Of a stretch of DNA of 8,633 nucleotides, positions 1 through 5,118 are shown one piece after another. The notes beneath the pieces are model-generated. The model searched no databases. It was not told the origin of the DNA and saw only the letters and a list, made by a program, of their open reading frames with translations. This DNA comes from UBA9732 sp031935845 (GTDB lineage Bacteria > Spirochaetota > Spirochaetia > Sphaerochaetales > Sphaerochaetaceae), in assembly GCA_031935845.1 (NCBI GenBank), contig JAJBWA010000036.1, positions 1 through 8,633 on the forward strand, read 5' to 3'. Both the position numbers and the translations under genes were made by a program. The stretch's first letter is position 1, and the number at the start of each line of letters is the position of its first letter.

Positions 1-464
1 CCGCTTGAGCTGCGCTTTGCCTCGGCTTCCTTTGCAGCCTGCTCACGCATGCTCTTGTACTTGGCCTTTGCACCTGCAAGCTTCTCTTCCAGCTTCTCGA
101 TGTCGTCCTTGTACTTCTTCACCAGCTGCTCGTAGCGCTCGCACTCGGCGTTGAGCTTCTGAAGTTCCTCGGCAAGCCTCTTCTTTTCCAGAAGTGCCTC
201 GCGGGCAAGATCGTCGCGGCCCTTGGAGATTGCCAGCTCGGCTCTCTTCTGCCAGCGGTCGACCAGACCCTGGAGCTCTGCGGCCTTGCGCTTTGAGGTA
301 CTCTCGGTTCCGATTGCCGCAGCGCAGTTGGTCTTGATCTCGATGATGGTGTCTTCCATCTCGTTGATCATCAGCTTGATCATCTTTTCCGGATCCTCTG
401 CATGATCGAGGAGGGAATTGATGTTTGAATTGATTATGTCCATGAACCTAGAAAAAACTCCCAT
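1..464 (-). CDS. pspA: PspA/IM30 family envelope-stress protein, paralogue 1 (partial, C-terminus outside window)
   Basis: The first 154 codons are visible; the rest lies beyond position 1. PspA/IM30/Vipp1 proteins are coiled-coil, membrane-binding proteins that oligomerise at the inner face of a damaged cytoplasmic membrane and, in enterobacteria, also inhibit PspF. Visible support: an N-terminal amphipathic helix beginning MGVFSRFMDI, the family signature EDPEKMI at residues 23-29, Trp71, the conserved DDLAREAL stretch at 84-91, and a long Lys/Glu-rich heptad region from about 95. It aligns without gaps to the second PspA in this window through residue 90 or so (Trp71 in both). The start at 464 is chosen for the AAGGAGA Shine-Dalgarno about 8 nt upstream. 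It is divergent from pspF and preceded by a sigma-54 promoter at 525-540. The family is confident; which paralogue is the main PspF inhibitor cannot be told from sequence. Confidence 0.93.
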   Translation of the reverse strand, partial: MGVFSRFMDIINSNINSLLDHAEDPEKMIKLMINEMEDTIIEIKTNCAAAIGTESTSKRKAAELQGLVDRWQKRAELAISKGRDDLAREALLEKKRLAEELQKLNAECERYEQLVKKYKDDIEKLEEKLAGAKAKYKSMREQAAKEAEAKRSSS

Positions 465-494
465 GTCCAATCTCCTTAATCGTCAGTATTATGT

Positions 495-508
495 CCGCCT
501 TTCAGCGG
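495..508 (-). other. Small hairpin in the pspA1 5' leader
   Basis: CCGC and GCGG (read on the minus strand) can pair around a 6-nt loop, a few nucleotides inside the transcript start predicted from the sigma-54 promoter (about 513). A 5'-end hairpin could stabilise the mRNA, but a 4-bp GC stem can arise by chance. The leader then runs about 30 nt to the strong Shine-Dalgarno of pspA1. Confidence 0.3.
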
Positions 509-524
509 TCACACAAGAACTATA

Positions 525-540
525 GCAAAGAGCGTGCCAA
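525..540 (-). promoter_or_regulatory. Sigma-54 (-24/-12) promoter of pspA1
   Basis: On the minus strand this reads TTGGCACGCTCTTTGC followed by T, a full match to the sigma-54 consensus TGGCACG-N4-TTGCW, with the GG and GC dinucleotides at the required spacing. Transcription should start near 513, giving a leader of about 49 nt to the pspA1 ATG. Its position upstream of a PspA gene and next to a PspF gene makes it the expected target of that activator. Confidence 0.9.
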
Positions 541-681
541 GTCCAGGGGCGAACAGCCCTTCCGGGCATTCAGACAGCCAGCTATTACAACTTTTTTGCG
601 TTTTTTTGAGGAAAAAGCAGTTGCCCATCTACTTTTTTCCTTTTTATTTGACAAAAAGAAGCTTTCAGACCGACAGGTTGC

Positions 682-696
682 TGGTAAAAATAACCG
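682..696. promoter_or_regulatory. Possible second, degenerate PspF-type operator half
   Basis: TGGTAAAAATAACCG has the intact left half TGGTAAA of the 702-716 palindrome and a degraded right half. It starts exactly 20 bp from that palindrome, about two helical turns, as expected for tandem enhancer sites bound by adjacent PspF oligomers. Enterobacterial PspF also uses two adjacent upstream sites. Only the half-site match is seen; function is inferred. Confidence 0.4.
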
Positions 697-701
697 AAAT
701 A

Positions 702-710
702 TGGTAAATT
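702..710 (+). promoter_or_regulatory. Candidate extended -10 promoter of pspF
   Basis: TGG-TAAATT fits an extended -10 element (TGn then a -10-like hexamer), with 7 nt between the hexamer and the ATG at 718. Initiation would fall at or next to the A of the start codon, giving a leaderless mRNA. There is no good -35 at 16-18 bp. The element lies inside the palindrome, so operator occupancy would block it. The call is weak because the region is AT-rich. Confidence 0.4.
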
Positions 711-716
711 TTACCA
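702..716. promoter_or_regulatory. Palindromic operator, candidate PspF enhancer site / autorepression site
   Basis: TGGTAAA-T-TTTACCA is a perfect 7-1-7 inverted repeat ending one base before the pspF ATG. A close variant lies upstream of pspA2 at 2588-2602, so the motif occurs once in each regulatory region of the Psp module. It lies about 190-200 bp upstream of the predicted pspA1 transcription start, farther than the usual 80-150 bp, so activation would need looping across the A/T-tract-rich DNA at about 590-660. Bound protein here would cover the pspF promoter and start, matching the negative autoregulation known for E. coli pspF. Confidence 0.65.
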
Positions 717-717
717 C

Positions 718-1764
718 ATGAGCAGCTACAAAGACAGTTACATAGGTGAATCCGAGGTTTTCCTGGACTTCCAGCAGCGCATAGCCGATGCGGCGGCCGT
801 GGACAGGAGCGTACTTGTCATCGGAGAACGCGGAAGCGGAAAGGAAATGGCGGCAAGCAGGCTCCATTACCTGTCCAAGCGCTGGCAGAAGAACCTTGTC
901 ACCGTCAACTGTGCTGCCCTTGCGACGTCATTGATAGAAAGCGAGCTGTTCGGTTATGAGCAGGGAGCGTTCACCGGTGCAAACAAGACAAGAAAAGGAC
1001 GCTTTGAGGAGGCCCAGGGCGGAACACTGTTCCTGGATGAAATCGGAAACATCCCCATGCAGGTCCAGGAGAAGATCCTCAGGGTCGTAGAGTACGGAAC
1101 CTATGAACGAGTGGGATCGTCCGTGACTCATGAAGCCGACGTAAGAATCATCGGAGCCACGAACGCGGACCTGAAGCAGATGTGCCGGGAAGGCAAGTTC
1201 AAGGAAGACCTTCTTGACAGACTGAGCTTTGAGGTGGTCTTCATACCGCCGCTCAGGGAAAGGGGTGACGACATCCTGCTTCTGGCCAACTACTTTGCAC
1301 AGCGCATGGCCATGGAATGCGGACAGGACATTCCGGTTTTCACCGAAGAAGTGCAGCAGCTCCTGAGGTCATACAGCTGGCCCGGAAACGTCCGTGAACT
1401 CAAGAATACAATCGAGCGTGCCGTCTACAGAAGCAAAGGGGACATCATCTCGTCCATAGTACTGGATCCTTTCCGGAATCCCTACACATATGATGGAAAC
1501 GATGCCCCCAAAGTGTTGGAAGTTGAAAAAACTGAAGTTATCAAATCGAATCAGGCTATCTCAGATCAGACAGGCAAGAAGGAGTTTTCTTTTGACAGCC
1601 TTCCCCTTGACAGCCTGGACAAGACCAAGGATGCTCTTGAAGCAAGCTTTGTACAGCGTGCCCTTCAGCAGGCACAGGGCAATCAGCGTGAAGCCGCAAA
1701 GCTCATGAAGATCACCTATGACCAGTTCAGAGGTCTGTACCGCAAGCATAAGATCAACCCTTGA
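718..1764 (+). CDS. pspF: PspF, sigma-54-dependent transcriptional activator of the phage-shock response
   Basis: 348 aa bacterial enhancer-binding protein. It is an AAA+ ATPase that remodels sigma-54 RNA polymerase, with no N-terminal sensor domain, which is characteristic of PspF. Visible: Walker A GERGSGKE (36-43), sigma-54 contact loop GAFTGA (83-88), Walker B GGTLFLDEIG (101-110), sensor I GATNADL (146-152), arginine-finger region DLLDRL (164-169), sensor II WPGNVRELKN (221-230), then a variable linker (about 255-300) and a Fis-type helix-turn-helix (about 310-345). The start fits the family well: YKD at residues 4-6 and Walker A at residue 36 match E. coli PspF numbering. Trp56, the PspA-contact residue of E. 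coli PspF, is present. There is no Shine-Dalgarno before the ATG. It is divergent from pspA1 and overlaps the end of pspA2 by 11 bp. Its likely targets are the two sigma-54 promoters in the window. Confidence 0.95.
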   Translation: MSSYKDSYIGESEVFLDFQQRIADAAAVDRSVLVIGERGSGKEMAASRLHYLSKRWQKNLVTVNCAALATSLIESELFGYEQGAFTGANKTRKGRFEEAQGGTLFLDEIGNIPMQVQEKILRVVEYGTYERVGSSVTHEADVRIIGATNADLKQMCREGKFKEDLLDRLSFEVVFIPPLRERGDDILLLANYFAQRMAMECGQDIPVFTEEVQQLLRSYSWPGNVRELKNTIERAVYRSKGDIISSIVLDPFRNPYTYDGNDAPKVLEVEKTEVIKSNQAISDQTGKKEFSFDSLPLDSLDKTKDALEASFVQRALQQAQGNQREAAKLMKITYDQFRGLYRKHKINP

Positions 1765-2443
1765 CCTTTTCGGCCGGAAGCTCGGCGGGTTTTCCGTTCA
1801 GCTTGGCCTTGAGTTCGGCAAGCTCCTTGTCGACATTGTCGTTTGCCTCCATCTCGGTGAACTTTGCCTCGCTCTCATAATGCTTGGAAGCAACGGCGGC
1901 CTCTGCCTCAAGGCGCTCCACCTTCTCTTCCATCTCGTTGAATCTCTTGATTGCCGCTCCGCAGTCAGTTGAGCTGATCTGTTTCTCGATCTTGATCTTC
2001 TCCTTGGCATGCTGGGCTCTTGCGACCAGTGTCCTCTCCTTACCCTTGACCTCCTCAAGCTTCTCGGTGAGCTTGACGATCTGGGCTTCCTGGCTTGCAT
2101 TGATGTTCTTGAGCTCCGCAATCTCGGTCTCAAGTGCCGTCACCTTTGCGGAAGCTGTCTGCTTCTCTGCAATTGCCTCGCGTGCAAGGTCATCCTTGCC
2201 GTTCTTAACTGCCAGCTGAGCCCTGACTTCCCAACGTCCTACTGCCTCTTTTTCCGTCTTGAGCTCTGCCTCACGTGCCTTGATGTTGGCCAGCGTCTGT
2301 GCTGCAGACTCCTTTGCCTTTCCAAGGCTGTTCTCCATCTCGACGATGGTGTAGCGGATCATCTTTGCCGGATCCTCCATCTTGTCGAGAGCATGATTAA
2401 CATTCGAGCTGAAAATGTCGTGGATTCTTTTAAATACGTTCAT
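1754..2443 (-). CDS. pspA: PspA/IM30 family envelope-stress protein, paralogue 2
   Basis: 229 aa, close to the usual PspA length of about 220. The N-terminal amphipathic helix (MNVFKRIHDI) is followed by EDPAKMI (23-29), Trp71, DDLAREA (84-90), a long coiled coil (about 95-155) and the FNEMEEKVERLEAEA helix (168-182) typical of PspA. The C-terminus is Lys/Pro/Glu-rich (PAELPAEKVKG). The start at 2443 is chosen because AAGGAG lies about 7 nt upstream and the family begins here. A longer in-frame ORF back to 2494 would start upstream of the predicted sigma-54 transcript start and adds a basic stretch foreign to the family. Expected role: membrane-damage binding and PspF inhibition, possibly co-assembling with paralogue 1. 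It is convergent with pspF, with an 11-bp overlap (1754-1764) that leaves no room for a terminator between the genes. Confidence 0.94.
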   Translation of the reverse strand: MNVFKRIHDIFSSNVNHALDKMEDPAKMIRYTIVEMENSLGKAKESAAQTLANIKAREAELKTEKEAVGRWEVRAQLAVKNGKDDLAREAIAEKQTASAKVTALETEIAELKNINASQEAQIVKLTEKLEEVKGKERTLVARAQHAKEKIKIEKQISSTDCGAAIKRFNEMEEKVERLEAEAAVASKHYESEAKFTEMEANDNVDKELAELKAKLNGKPAELPAEKVKG

Positions 2444-2497
2444 TGCACGTCTCCTTGTTAGCTTTGATAGCGCCCGTTGCCGGACACTCATCAAATA

Positions 2498-2513
2498 GCA
2501 AAAGCCGTGCCAA
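2498..2513 (-). promoter_or_regulatory. Sigma-54 (-24/-12) promoter of pspA2
   Basis: The minus strand reads TTGGCACGGCTTTTGC then T, a full match to TGGCACG-N4-TTGCW. It shares TTGGCACG, TTGC and the following TAT with the pspA1 promoter at 525-540. The predicted transcript start is near 2486, giving a leader of about 43 nt with a small CCG-GCAA-CGG hairpin and the Shine-Dalgarno. The candidate PspF site at 2588-2602 lies 102-116 bp upstream of the start, the usual enhancer distance. Confidence 0.92.
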
Positions 2514-2587
2514 CCGCATACAACTTGTTTGTTTTAAAGGAGTTACAAACACACCTCAAAAAGCCGTCTTAATCTCAGAACATAATG

Positions 2588-2602
2588 TGGCGAAATTTAC
2601 CA
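2588..2602. promoter_or_regulatory. Candidate PspF enhancer site upstream of pspA2
   Basis: TGGCGAA-A-TTTACCA is the same 15-bp 7-1-7 layout as the perfect palindrome before pspF (702-716), with 12 of 15 positions identical. It is centred about 109 bp upstream of the predicted pspA2 transcript start. It is also 60 bp upstream of the divergent gene at 2662, so it could influence that gene too. No equally good second copy was found next to it. Confidence 0.6.
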
Positions 2603-2661
2603 ACCCCTCTCTGTTGAATTCACGGCAATGTTGAAGTACTCTTTTTCCTGGAGGTTCTGCC

Positions 2662-3675
2662 ATGAAAAGACCGCTTTGGGTGATTCTTGTCCGCATTGTT
2701 CTCTGTATCCTGCTTGCCGCGGTTCTGATTGCAGGAGGAATACTCCTGAGTATCTATCTGAGGACCAGGACATACTTTGCCAACTCGGAGCAGGCCTTCC
2801 TCTATCCTGAGCTGGAAGAAGGATACATAGCCCAGGGAATAGTCTATGACGAAGATGAAGATGTGCTGATGATCTCCGGCTATAAGAAGGAAGGGGTAGC
2901 TTCCCCGATCTATGTGATTGACCGCAGCACCGGAAATCTGGTTGCAAACGCATCCATGTACAAGCAGGACGGAACCCCGTTTACAGGGCACTCCGGAGGT
3001 ATCGCCCTATGGAAGGATCTGGTTTTCGTGGCGGGTACGTACGACGGCCTCTATGTGTTCTCACGTGATGATGTCCTGAATGCACGAAACGGAGAGAAAG
3101 TCACGGCCCTCGGTCTGTTCCCTCTGGACATCGGAGGAGAAACACTGACTGCAAGCTATGTAAGTGTCCATGATGACATTCTGACTGTCGGAGAATTCCA
3201 GATGATCTATTTCGCAGACACGGAGAAGAGTCATCATTTCAAGACTCCCTCCGGAGAAAAACAGTATGCCGTGGCAGTCAATTTCAGGCTGGATGAATCA
3301 CAACCACTGGGGATTGTCCCGCAGGCCTTGTCCGCCTACTCCACTCCATCCCTCGGACAAGGAATATGCTTTCATGACGGCAAGATACTGCTGAGCGCAT
3401 CCGTAGGTTTCCTGATGTCCAAGATCTATGTCTACGATCCCACGGACCTGCAGCAGTGCGGCACATTCGGAGGAATTCCCGTCTACGCCCTGGACAAGAG
3501 CGTCCAGACGGCAAAGTGGACATTCCCGCCCATGGCAGAAGAAATAGAGATTGTCGACGGATACATCTATACCATGGACGAGTCAGCCGCAGAGAAGTAC
3601 AAGGTCGGAAAACTTTTCGACGGCCAGTGGTGTTTCAGGACAAGAATCAACAACGGAGTGTATGACCTGGAGTAG
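2662..3675 (+). CDS. Membrane-anchored protein with beta-propeller-like repeats, function unknown
   Basis: 337 aa, family not recognised. Residues 5-33 form one strong hydrophobic segment after a short MKRP basic start, so it is a signal anchor or signal peptide. No lipobox or clear cleavage site is seen. The remaining 300 residues should be outside the cytoplasmic membrane. They contain several blade-like units of the pattern hydrophobic strand - Asp/His-Asp turn - strand - YVhD: about 54-95 (ending IYVIDRSTGNLV), 109-137 (LWKDLVFVAGTYDGLYVF), 165-185, 232-260 (CFHDGKILLSASV, KIYVYDP) and 292-320. This suggests a YVTN/LVIVD/WD-type propeller, which usually mediates binding. GGAGG lies 7 nt before the ATG, so the start is well supported. 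It is divergent from pspA2 with the candidate PspF site between them, and its stop is 1 nt from the convergent RNA methyltransferase gene. A link to envelope stress is only positional. Confidence 0.85.
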   Translation: MKRPLWVILVRIVLCILLAAVLIAGGILLSIYLRTRTYFANSEQAFLYPELEEGYIAQGIVYDEDEDVLMISGYKKEGVASPIYVIDRSTGNLVANASMYKQDGTPFTGHSGGIALWKDLVFVAGTYDGLYVFSRDDVLNARNGEKVTALGLFPLDIGGETLTASYVSVHDDILTVGEFQMIYFADTEKSHHFKTPSGEKQYAVAVNFRLDESQPLGIVPQALSAYSTPSLGQGICFHDGKILLSASVGFLMSKIYVYDPTDLQQCGTFGGIPVYALDKSVQTAKWTFPPMAEEIEIVDGYIYTMDESAAEKYKVGKLFDGQWCFRTRINNGVYDLE

Positions 3676-3676
3676 A

Positions 3677-4414
3677 TCAGAACCAGCGCTGCAGCAGTAT
3701 TCCGGCGGCAACGGACACGTTGAGGGATCCCTTGGATCCGCCCATGGGTATGCTCACCCTGCTTCCGCAGCACGAAAGGATCTCAGGACTTATTCCGAAT
3801 TCCTCTGAACCCAGAACTGAAACACCCCGTTTGGGAAATGCAAACTCATTTATGGATGTGCCTCCAAGCTCCAGAGCAATAATTTCCTCAGAATCATAGC
3901 TCTTCAGAAAAGAGACCACCTCTGCTTCAGGCATGAATTCCCAAGGAACAACATCAGTGGTACCCCTTGAAGTTCTCTGAGCCCTGACATGCTCCGGTGA
4001 AGCCGTTCCCTCAACAAGTATGATTCTTGCAATACCGAAAGCTTCCGCACTTCTGAATATGGCTCCCACATTGTAAGGACTTCTTACTCTGTCCAGGACA
4101 AGCACCTTGTCCTGAACCACACGCCGGGAGCTGTCCAGTTCTCCTTCTTCTGTCCTGAAGTCCCAGTCGGACGGCTCCGCACCAAGCCTTGCAAGCAATG
4201 CCTGGCTTACGTCCTCAAGCCTGAAAGCAAGGGAATCAGCATTCAAGGAAACATCAAGAGCTTCGAATCCGGCGACATTCAGAACATCATTGATGTACTC
4301 ATAATCAATTTCCTGTCCGTTTTTCAGCGCAACAGCAGCCTCATGGGCTATCATTGAAACCTTCCTGAGTCTTGTCCGTTCCTTGAGGGTAAGAAGCTTC
4401 TTTACGGTAATCAC
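3677..4414 (-). CDS. TrmH/SpoU (SPOUT) family RNA 2'-O-ribose methyltransferase
   Basis: 245 aa. SAM-dependent methylation of a ribose 2'-OH in tRNA or rRNA is the family reaction; the exact nucleotide cannot be assigned. The C-terminal half carries the three SpoU motifs: motif 1 around NVGAIFRSAEAFG (115-127, with Asn115 and Arg121), motif 2 LGSEEFGIS (201-209), and motif 3 IPMGGSKGSLNVSVAAG (222-238), which form the knotted cofactor site. Residues 1-100 are a family-variable N-terminal region that does not look like the L30e-type domain of RlmB. The start is GTG at 4414, overlapping the rsmI TGA stop by 4 nt (GTGA), with GAGGAAG just upstream as Shine-Dalgarno inside the rsmI poly-Glu codons. 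Translational coupling is likely. It is the third gene of the aspS-rsmI operon. Confidence 0.92.
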   Translation of the reverse strand: MITVKKLLTLKERTRLRKVSMIAHEAAVALKNGQEIDYEYINDVLNVAGFEALDVSLNADSLAFRLEDVSQALLARLGAEPSDWDFRTEEGELDSSRRVVQDKVLVLDRVRSPYNVGAIFRSAEAFGIARIILVEGTASPEHVRAQRTSRGTTDVVPWEFMPEAEVVSFLKSYDSEEIIALELGGTSINEFAFPKRGVSVLGSEEFGISPEILSCCGSRVSIPMGGSKGSLNVSVAAGILLQRWF

Positions 4415-5118
4415 TCTTCTTCCTCGGATTCCTCTTCTGCAGAATCATTCTTTGAAGGAGGCAGGACCACAAGGGCAAACTCACCCTTTACCACCTTGAG
4501 CTGTGCAATCACTTCCGACGGAGTTCCGTAGATGAACTGCTCGAATGCCTTGGTCATCTCGCGCCCGAGTACAAGGCGGCGGGTGTCATCCAGATCCTTC
4601 AGCTCACCAAGTGTCTTGAGGATCCTGAACGGGGATTCGTAGATTATGAAGGCTTCCTCGCGGGCAAGCAGTTCCTTGAGCCTTGCCTTCCTGCGTCCGC
4701 TCTTGGGTGAGAGAAAACCCTCGAATGTAAATGTCTTGCCGTTGAGGCCGCTTGCGGAAATCAGGGTCACGGATGCACTTGCCCCGGGGATGGGAACAAC
4801 ATCGAATCCTGCTTCCCTGACAGCTCTGACAAGTCTGCTGCCGGGGTCGCTTACGCCGGGGGTTCCTGCATCAGAGCAATAGGCAACGGACAGCCCCTGC
4901 TGCAGAAGACCGATTATCCCCTGACTGGAGGCTGCCTCGTTATGGGCATGGCAGGCAATGAGTCTTTTTCCGGTGATTTCCAGATGATTGAGCAGATTCT
5001 GCGTGTGGCGCGTATCCTCACAGGCAATTACATCGGCATCACGCAACGTACTGATTGCACGCAGCGTGATGTCATCGAGATTGCCTATCGGTGTTGCCAC
5101 GACATACAGCTTGCTCAT
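4411..5118 (-). CDS. rsmI: RsmI, 16S rRNA (cytidine-1402-2'-O)-methyltransferase
   Basis: 235 aa tetrapyrrole-methylase-fold enzyme that, in the family, 2'-O-methylates C1402 of 16S rRNA at the ribosomal P site. Visible: N-terminal LYVVATPIGNLDDITLRA (4-21), ACEDTRHT (32-39), the glycine-rich SDAGTPGVSDPG (82-93), PGASA (111-115), FEGFLS (132-137), YESP (160-163), GREMTKAFE (185-193) and GEFALVV (212-218). It stops after the catalytic fold, lacking the extra C-terminal domain of E. coli RsmI (286 aa), and ends in an acidic EEESEEEE tail. The ATG overlaps the aspS stop as ATGA with no clear Shine-Dalgarno, so it probably depends on ribosomes finishing aspS. The next gene overlaps by GTGA. Confidence 0.96.
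   Translation of the reverse strand: MSKLYVVATPIGNLDDITLRAISTLRDADVIACEDTRHTQNLLNHLEITGKRLIACHAHNEAASSQGIIGLLQQGLSVAYCSDAGTPGVSDPGSRLVRAVREAGFDVVPIPGASASVTLISASGLNGKTFTFEGFLSPKSGRRKARLKELLAREEAFIIYESPFRILKTLGELKDLDDTRRLVLGREMTKAFEQFIYGTPSEVIAQLKVVKGEFALVVLPPSKNDSAEEESEEEE

Noticed and set aside
547..567. Alternating GGGC / GCCC / GGGC segments, possible attenuator-like hairpins
   Set aside because: Stems are 4 bp with no T-run, and they lie upstream of the predicted starts of both divergent transcripts.
648..653. TTGACA as the -35 of pspF
   Set aside because: The hexamer is perfect, but 16-18 bp downstream there is only CGACAG/GACAGG, not a -10. It may be part of the A/T-tract region instead.
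520..867. 115-codon minus-strand ORF across the pspF promoter
   Set aside because: It overlaps the conserved pspF N-terminus and the sigma-54 promoter and shows no domain or Shine-Dalgarno support.
2444..2494. In-frame upstream extension of pspA2 by 17 codons
   Set aside because: Its ATG lies upstream of the start expected from the sigma-54 promoter, and the added basic residues are not part of PspA.
2526..2551. Inverted repeat TGTTTGT / ACAAACA with 12-bp spacer
   Set aside because: It has no T-tract for a terminator and no second copy near pspA1. It could be a chance AT-rich repeat between the enhancer site and promoter.
2621..2640. CGGCA...TTG on the plus strand as a sigma-54 promoter for the 2662 gene
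   Set aside because: The -12 element is not at the required spacing from GG, and C and G of the -24 box are lost.
4486..4492. TTTACCA half-site of the Psp operator inside rsmI
   Set aside because: It is a single half without the matching TGGTAAA arm, inside coding sequence with no sigma-54 promoter nearby.
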